Shown piece after piece: positions 14,598-18,488 of a DNA stretch of 18,488 nucleotides. Origin of the DNA: Pelomonas sp966111775 (GTDB taxonomy: Bacteria; Pseudomonadota; Gammaproteobacteria; Burkholderiales; Burkholderiaceae_C). How positions within the stretch are numbered: position 1 is the first letter of the stretch; the number at the start of each line of letters is the position of its first letter. The stretch spans positions 1 to 18,488 of the forward strand of contig CBHWBD010000095.1 of the NCBI GenBank assembly GCA_966111775.1, written 5' to 3'. The notes beneath the pieces are model-generated. The model searched no databases and was not told the origin of the DNA. It worked only from the letters and a program-made list of their open reading frames with translations. A program made the position numbers and the translations under genes.

Positions 14598-17393
14598 TCA
14601 GAACTTGACGCGGGCGGTCAGGTAGAACTGGCGGCCGTTCTTGTAGATGGCGCGCGGCTGGATGTCCGAGGCGTAGTACTTCAGCTTCGGATCATTCAGG
14701 TTCTGGCCGTCCAGGCTCAGCGAGAAGCTGTCGTTGATCTTGTAGCCCAGCGAAGCGGACAGCACGCCCGTGCCCTTCTGGAAGTAGTCCGTGCCGCGGT
14801 CCTGGCCGATGAAGATGTCGTCGGTGAAGCTGTAGTTCACGCGGGCCGAGAAGTGGTCGTTCTCGAAGAAGCCGCCCAGGGTGAACGAGTTCTTCGTGTT
14901 GCCTCGCAGCACGTGGCCGCTCGAGTCCGAACCATCGGCGTAGGTGTAGTTCGCGCTGACGCCGAAGTTGCCGGCGATGGGCATTTCACCCGCGAACTCC
15001 AGGCCCTTGACCGAGGCCTTCTTGTTGGTCAGGCCGGTGATGACGAACTGGCGGTTCACGAGTTGCTGGACGCCACCCTGCTGGTTGGTGTTGCCCAGCA
15101 GCACCGGGTAGGTGCCGGTGAAGGTGCCGTTCGTGATGTAGGTGCCCATCTGCATGTAGAAGGCACCTGCCGACACGAAGGAGCGCGGCGCGAAATACCA
15201 CTCGACGTTGGCATCGACGTTGTTCGAACGGATCGGCTTCAGGGCCGCATTGCCGGCCGTGCCGCCGCCGATGGCGTTGTTGTCCAGGAACATGCCGGTC
15301 GTGCTGAGCGATGTGAACGCCGACAGGGCCGTGTAGTCGGCGCGGGTCAGCGTGCGGCTGGCGGCCAGGCGGGCCACGATGTCCTTGGTCAGGTCGATGC
15401 GCACGCTGGCGCTGGGCAGCAGGTCGGTGTACCTGACGTCGGACGAGGTCGCCGTGAAGTTGCCGAACGCCGAGGCCACATCCACCGTGTCGCCGGGCAG
15501 GCTGTTGCGGAAGGCGCCCGAGGTCTGCTTGGTGCGAACCACGCGCAGGCCGACGTTGCCACTCCAGTTGCTGCCTTCCAGGTTGGCCTGCGCATAGGCC
15601 GCCGTGCTGGTTTCCTTCACGCTGTACTCGCCGCCGTCGAAGGGCGAGCGACGGGCGATCGGGTCGCGGTTGGTGACGCGGGAGTTGTACTCGGCTAGCG
15701 CTTCGGCGGAGATATAGCTCATGCCCGTCGGGAAGCCGCTACCCAGACCGCTGCCGAAGTTGCCCGGATAGGACTGGCTGAAGGCGGGCAGGGTGTAGGG
15801 CGACAGCTGGGGTGCATCGTTGCCGCTGGCGTCGGCGCAGGCGCTGGGCTTGCTCCAGTCCCAGGGGCCGACGCGATAGGGCGTTCCGGTCGCGCAGCCC
15901 GGGCCCTGGTTCAGCGTGGCGTCGGTGTAGCGCTTGTGCTCGGCACTGCGCACGCCGAACTTCAGGCTCTTCAGGACACCGGCATCCAGCGTGTACTCGC
16001 CGTCCACCTGGGCCCAGCTTTCCTTGTCGTGCACGATGACGTGCTCGGAGCCGAAGATCCAGTCAAAGCCGACAGAGGGGTTGCTGAAGCTGAAGGAGGG
16101 TGCCGTGTCGTTGCCGTTGAGCTGGTAGCTGGCACGCGTCGTGGCGATGTGCGGTTCGACGACGTCCTGGCTGAGGGTCTGGCCCTTGCCCTTGGACGTG
16201 CCGGCGTTCATCGACAGCGACAGGGCGTCGTTGACGCGGAAGGAGCCTTCCAGGCCGAGGAAGTTGCTCTCCGCGGCGGCCTTGCGCGAGATCATGTCGT
16301 AGTAGCCGGCCGTCGAGGGCGTCGCCCAGTTGAAGGTGGCCTTCGTCAGGGTCTTGTTGCCGTTGTTGTCGGTCGCGATCGCGTAGTCGGAGATGGTGGC
16401 GCTGTTGATCAGGCCAGCGCGGGGGGCCATCAGGTAGTTGCGGTTGTAGTTGTCCGCGTCCATCTTGGACGAGAAGCCCGTGAGGACGAGGTCGACGTCC
16501 TTGGTGGGCTTCAGCTCGGCGCGCACCAGGCCGCCCTTGCGCTCACGCTCCTGCGTGAAGTAGGCAGCACCGATCAGGTCGGGCGTGTAGACGCCGCTCA
16601 GTTCGGGGTGGGCGGCGACCAGGGCCGGGGCGTTGGTGCTGTCGAGTTTGTTGATGAAGCCCAGCGTTTCGACGCCGTCACGGCGCAGGCTGCGCTTCTC
16701 GGAGAAGGCCTGCACGAGCACGCCAAAGGTTTTGGCGTCGTTCTTGAAATTCAGCAGCGCGCTGAGCTGCGGATCGGTTTTCTTGGGCAGGCTGGCATAG
16801 ACCGCACCGACGCCAGCTTCGAAAGTCAGGGCCTTGGAGAAGTCCAGGGGCTTGCGGGTGATGATGTTCACCGAGCCGGCCGTGCCGCCTTCCACCAGGG
16901 AAGCTTCGGAGCTCTTGCGCACTTCGACGCGGCTCACGAGTTCGGAGGGCAGCAGCGAGTAGCTGACGCTGCGGCCGACGCCGGCGCCGGTCTGGTCCAG
17001 CACGAACCAGTCGCCGTTGGCGATGCCGTGGCCATCCAGCAGCGTCTGGGTCAGGCTGGGGTTGGTGCCGCGAATGCCGACGCGGTCGCGTTCGTCGAAG
17101 CCGCCCGAGCCACCGGCCGGGCTGTTCAGGATGGTGACGCCGGGCACGCGGGCCAGCGAGTCGGCCACGTTCTTGTCAGGCATCTTGCCGATGTCTTCGG
17201 CAGAGATGACGTCGATGTGGGCGTCGGCATTGCGCTTGACGCTCAGCGACTTCTCTTGCGAGGCGCGGATGCCGGTGACGGTGACCGTGTCCAGTTGCTG
17301 AGGTGCAGCAGCCTGCTGCGCCATGGCGGCGCCGCTGGCGCCGAGCAGAGCGATGAACACCGCCTGCGAGATGGGGGTCTGCTTGACCTTCAT
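14598..17393 (-). CDS. TonB-dependent outer-membrane receptor 2 (Xanthomonas/Caulobacter-type)
   Basis: 931-residue outer-membrane receptor. Signal peptide about residues 1-25 (cleavage near GAAMA/QQAAA), then TonB-box-like LDTVTVTGIRASQEKS (34-49), plug domain (SAEDIGKMPDKNVADSLARVPGV, GIRGTNPSLTQTLLDGHG, LLPSELVSRVEVRKSSEASLVEGGTAGSVNIITRKPLD) and barrel ending in FYLTARVKF with terminal Phe. N-terminal spacing is the same as in receptor 1, showing common descent, but barrels differ in length by about 50 residues, so ligands may differ. The start ATG 17393 has GAGGA 7 bases upstream on its strand. The upstream region is paralogous to that of receptor 1. Probably imports glycan fragments; this is inferred from the locus. 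One Cys pair in an extracellular-loop-like stretch (GPGCATG and PSACADASG) could form a disulfide. Confidence 0.93.
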   Translation of the reverse strand: MKVKQTPISQAVFIALLGASGAAMAQQAAAPQQLDTVTVTGIRASQEKSLSVKRNADAHIDVISAEDIGKMPDKNVADSLARVPGVTILNSPAGGSGGFDERDRVGIRGTNPSLTQTLLDGHGIANGDWFVLDQTGAGVGRSVSYSLLPSELVSRVEVRKSSEASLVEGGTAGSVNIITRKPLDFSKALTFEAGVGAVYASLPKKTDPQLSALLNFKNDAKTFGVLVQAFSEKRSLRRDGVETLGFINKLDSTNAPALVAAHPELSGVYTPDLIGAAYFTQERERKGGLVRAELKPTKDVDLVLTGFSSKMDADNYNRNYLMAPRAGLINSATISDYAIATDNNGNKTLTKATFNWATPSTAGYYDMISRKAAAESNFLGLEGSFRVNDALSLSMNAGTSKGKGQTLSQDVVEPHIATTRASYQLNGNDTAPSFSFSNPSVGFDWIFGSEHVIVHDKESWAQVDGEYTLDAGVLKSLKFGVRSAEHKRYTDATLNQGPGCATGTPYRVGPWDWSKPSACADASGNDAPQLSPYTLPAFSQSYPGNFGSGLGSGFPTGMSYISAEALAEYNSRVTNRDPIARRSPFDGGEYSVKETSTAAYAQANLEGSNWSGNVGLRVVRTKQTSGAFRNSLPGDTVDVASAFGNFTATSSDVRYTDLLPSASVRIDLTKDIVARLAASRTLTRADYTALSAFTSLSTTGMFLDNNAIGGGTAGNAALKPIRSNNVDANVEWYFAPRSFVSAGAFYMQMGTYITNGTFTGTYPVLLGNTNQQGGVQQLVNRQFVITGLTNKKASVKGLEFAGEMPIAGNFGVSANYTYADGSDSSGHVLRGNTKNSFTLGGFFENDHFSARVNYSFTDDIFIGQDRGTDYFQKGTGVLSASLGYKINDSFSLSLDGQNLNDPKLKYYASDIQPRAIYKNGRQFYLTARVKF

Positions 17394-17400
17394 GTACTGT

Positions 17401-17405
17401 TCCTC
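17401..17405 (-). promoter_or_regulatory. Ribosome binding site of TonB receptor 2
   Basis: Minus-strand GAGGA, 7 bases before the ATG at 17393, in the same ACGAGGA context as receptor 1. It fixes the start at MKVKQ. Confidence 0.8.
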
Positions 17406-17450
17406 GTTGTGGCCAATGAATTGGGGCGGCGGTGACTGCTTCGGGTGCGG

Positions 17451-17573
17451 TGCATACCACCTTCGGTCCGGTTGGCGCTTGGATCGCCCTCAAAAGCGTG
17501 TCCAACCAGTGCCATGCCACTGTAACGATTGATAACGCCACTTTGCTACCAGTCTTTACTGAGGAGTTTCCCG
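17451..17573 (-). promoter_or_regulatory. Promoter/operator region of TonB receptor 2, paralogous to that of receptor 1
   Basis: Blocks shared with receptor 1: TGCATACCACCTT (17451-17463) followed by GTCCGGTTG after two changed bases, CAACCAGTGC (from 17503), inverted repeat CAGTG-N6-CACTG (17507-17522), 21 identical bases at 17531-17551, and AGTTTCCCG (17565-17573). A -10-like TACAGT is the complement of 17519-17524, with AGCAAA 17 bases further up. ACTGGTAGC (complement of 17545-17553) overlaps the weak -35. Conservation is direct observation; promoter assignment is inferred. Confidence 0.6.
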
Positions 17574-17640
17574 AGTGTGGCTGCCTGAAGCCCCTGGCCA
17601 TGGGGTGTGCGCCCCTTGGAGGCGTGATTTGCGGACGTTT

Positions 17641-17660
17641 ATTGGTATCTCATTGGTATC
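17641..17660 (+). repeat. Tandem ATTGGTATC repeat, 11-bp period, upstream of receptor 2
   Basis: Two exact copies of ATTGGTATC at 17641-17649 and 17652-17660, spaced one helical turn apart, starting 248 bases from the receptor 2 ATG. A related but weaker pair lies the same distance from receptor 1. The half-site resembles the TGGT-type half-sites of GntR-family amino-sugar regulators, but here as direct repeats; regulator identity is unproven. Confidence 0.5.
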
Positions 17661-17984
17661 AATCCAAGTTGAGAACTGTTGCGCGTCGGCGACGAAGCGC
17701 TTGCGCGCGGCGCGAAACGGGTGGCCGGACGAGGCGCGGCTGGTAGTGGATTGGCCTGAATCTGGTCCTGAATTGGTCGTCGCCCTCCGCGTGGTCGCGT
17801 CGAGGTGCCTTGCGGCGCCTTCGCTGCCGCCGTCTTGGCTGCGGATTCATGGCTCGGTGCACATGGCTTGAGCGAGGCCAAGCGACAAGGCGGCGGCCAG
17901 GGGCGGGTGCTGCCGCGAGATGCCCGAGTGGGCGTCGGCGGACTGCCCGCGCGGCCTCTTTTTGTTCTTCTTGGTGAGGCTCTG
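17661..17984. other. Gene-free spacer between receptor 2 control region and the tRNA operon
   Basis: I find no credible protein gene here. Open frames across it have Arg/Pro-rich, low-complexity translations and no family resemblance, and one continues antisense through the tRNAs. There is no integrase remnant or tRNA-end duplication that I can recognise. A CTTTTTG run at 17958-17964 has no stem good enough to call a terminator. Confidence 0.5.
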
Positions 17985-18012
17985 TTGCGCCCCCTTTGCC
18001 CTGTGCTATAGT
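17985..18012 (+). promoter_or_regulatory. Probable sigma-70 promoter of the tRNA-tuf operon
   Basis: TTGCGC (17985-17990), a 16-base spacer and TATAGT (18007-18012) precede tRNA-Tyr by 15 bases. A GC-rich GCGGGC stretch lies between the -10 box and the likely start, the type of discriminator found at stringently controlled stable-RNA promoters. No experimental start is available. Confidence 0.6.
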
Positions 18013-18027
18013 TGCGGGCTTGCCTCA

Positions 18028-18112
18028 GGAGGGGTGGCCGAGTGGTTAAAGGCAGCAGACTGTAAATCTGCCCGCATTGCGTACGCTGGTTCGAATCCAG
18101 CCTCCTCCACCA
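18028..18112 (+). tRNA. tRNA-Tyr (anticodon GTA)
   Basis: Complete cloverleaf with a long variable arm as expected for bacterial tRNA-Tyr. Acceptor GGAGGGG pairs with CTCCTCC (one G-T pair), anticodon arm GCAGA-CTGTAAA-TCTGC gives anticodon GTA, T arm GCTGG-TTCGAAT-CCAGC, discriminator A and encoded CCA (18110-18112). First of three tRNAs ahead of tuf. Confidence 0.97.
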
Positions 18113-18114
18113 AA

Positions 18115-18129
18115 GCATGCTTTGCATGC
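18115..18129 (+). repeat. Small hairpin between tRNA-Tyr and tRNA-Gly
   Basis: GCATGC (18115-18120), loop TTT, GCATGC (18124-18129), starting just 3' of the CCA end of tRNA-Tyr. It is placed where a processing signal for the polycistronic tRNA precursor might lie; there is no terminator-type T run. Confidence 0.45.
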
Positions 18130-18148
18130 CGAGGCCAAGGCTCCCAGG

Positions 18149-18222
18149 GCGGGAGTAGTTCAATGGTAGAACCTTAGCCTTCCAAGCTAATGACGCGGGT
18201 TCGATTCCCGCTTCCCGCTCCA
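18149..18222 (+). tRNA. tRNA-Gly (anticodon TCC)
   Basis: Cloverleaf with acceptor GCGGGAG pairing TTCCCGC (one G-T pair), D arm GTTCAATGGTAGAAC, anticodon arm TTAGC-CTTCCAA-GCTAA giving anticodon TCC, T arm GCGGG-TTCGATT-CCCGC, discriminator T and encoded CCA. Position between tRNA-Tyr and tRNA-Thr matches the usual proteobacterial tufB-linked tRNA order. Confidence 0.97.
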
Positions 18223-18304
18223 CCCCGGGCGGCTTGGTCGGCAAGCGTCGACACCGGTTTGCCGGCTGCGGGCTCGCAAGAGTCGCCGTCAAACCCGTGC
18301 CGAT

Positions 18305-18379
<75 letters not shown>

Positions 18380-18433
18380 CCAATTTCTCTTTTTCTTCTA
18401 CTCGTCTCAACGGGTTCGCCTCAGGAGCGCAAG

Positions 18434-18488
18434 ATGGCAAAAGGCAAGTTTGAACGGACCAAGCCGCACGTGAACGTGGGCACGATCG
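18434..18488 (+). CDS. tuf: Elongation factor Tu, N-terminus only (runs off window)
   Basis: The translation MAKGKFERTKPHVNVGTI is the near-invariant N-terminus of bacterial EF-Tu, the GTPase that brings aminoacyl-tRNA to the ribosome; the G-domain P-loop would follow just beyond the window. A strong AGGAG ribosome site (18423-18427) precedes the ATG by 6 bases. It lies 54 bases after tRNA-Thr and is probably co-transcribed with the three tRNAs, the classic tRNA-tufB operon. Only 18 codons are present. Confidence 0.95.
   Translation, partial: MAKGKFERTKPHVNVGTI

Noticed and set aside
15936..17435. Plus-strand open frame of 499 codons
   Set aside because: Antisense shadow of TonB receptor 2 with the same Val/Gly/Asp-rich composition; no motif or ribosome site.

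Overview
The window looks like chromosomal DNA from a GC-rich betaproteobacterium, probably Burkholderiales of the Roseateles/Mitsuaria type. The reasons are strong GC bias at third codon positions, TonB-dependent receptors of the Xanthomonas/Caulobacter-like class, and a tRNA-Tyr/Gly/Thr-tuf operon in the proteobacterial order. The genus is inferred from style, not established.

Layout. (1) 2-7687, plus strand: a tightly packed seven-gene operon. It encodes a GH3 beta-N-acetylhexosaminidase (5' end outside the window), an AmpG/PAT-like MFS permease, a secreted GH16-like glycosidase, a secreted GH18 chitinase, a NagX-type membrane acetyltransferase, a flavin-dependent 'tryptophan halogenase' family protein and a DUF6445-type Fe/2-oxoglutarate-oxygenase-like protein. 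Most junctions are 1- to 4-base overlaps, and the operon ends in a clear hairpin-T terminator. (2) 7795-10434, minus: TonB-dependent receptor 1, convergent with the operon and with its own terminator. (3) 10900-12877, plus: two tandem paralogous cupin-like (JmjC-type) proteins, divergent from receptor 1. (4) 12878-17393, minus: TonB-dependent receptor 2, then a terminator-like hairpin, then a second halogenase-family gene whose stop codon abuts the stop codon of the cupin pair. (5) 18028-18488, plus: tRNA-Tyr, tRNA-Gly, tRNA-Thr and the start of tuf (EF-Tu), a housekeeping operon that bounds the accessory locus.

How it may work together. Secreted GH18 and GH16 enzymes would cut chitin or mixed fungal-type glycans. 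The TonB receptors would import oligosaccharides across the outer membrane. The MFS permease would cross the inner membrane, and the GH3 enzyme would release GlcNAc. This is a chitooligosaccharide/GlcNAc utilisation locus. The unexplained part is the set of two halogenase-family flavoproteins and three HxD oxygenase-like proteins in and around it. The halogenase-like proteins keep the FAD motif, the catalytic Lys, WxWxIP and the catalytic Glu, but carry PLEAT[S/A] where tryptophan halogenases have PLESTG, so their real reaction is open.

The two receptor genes have paralogous upstream regions. They share a 21-base identical block, matching leader elements and a recurring AYTGGTAKC motif at matching distances, which points to one shared regulator.
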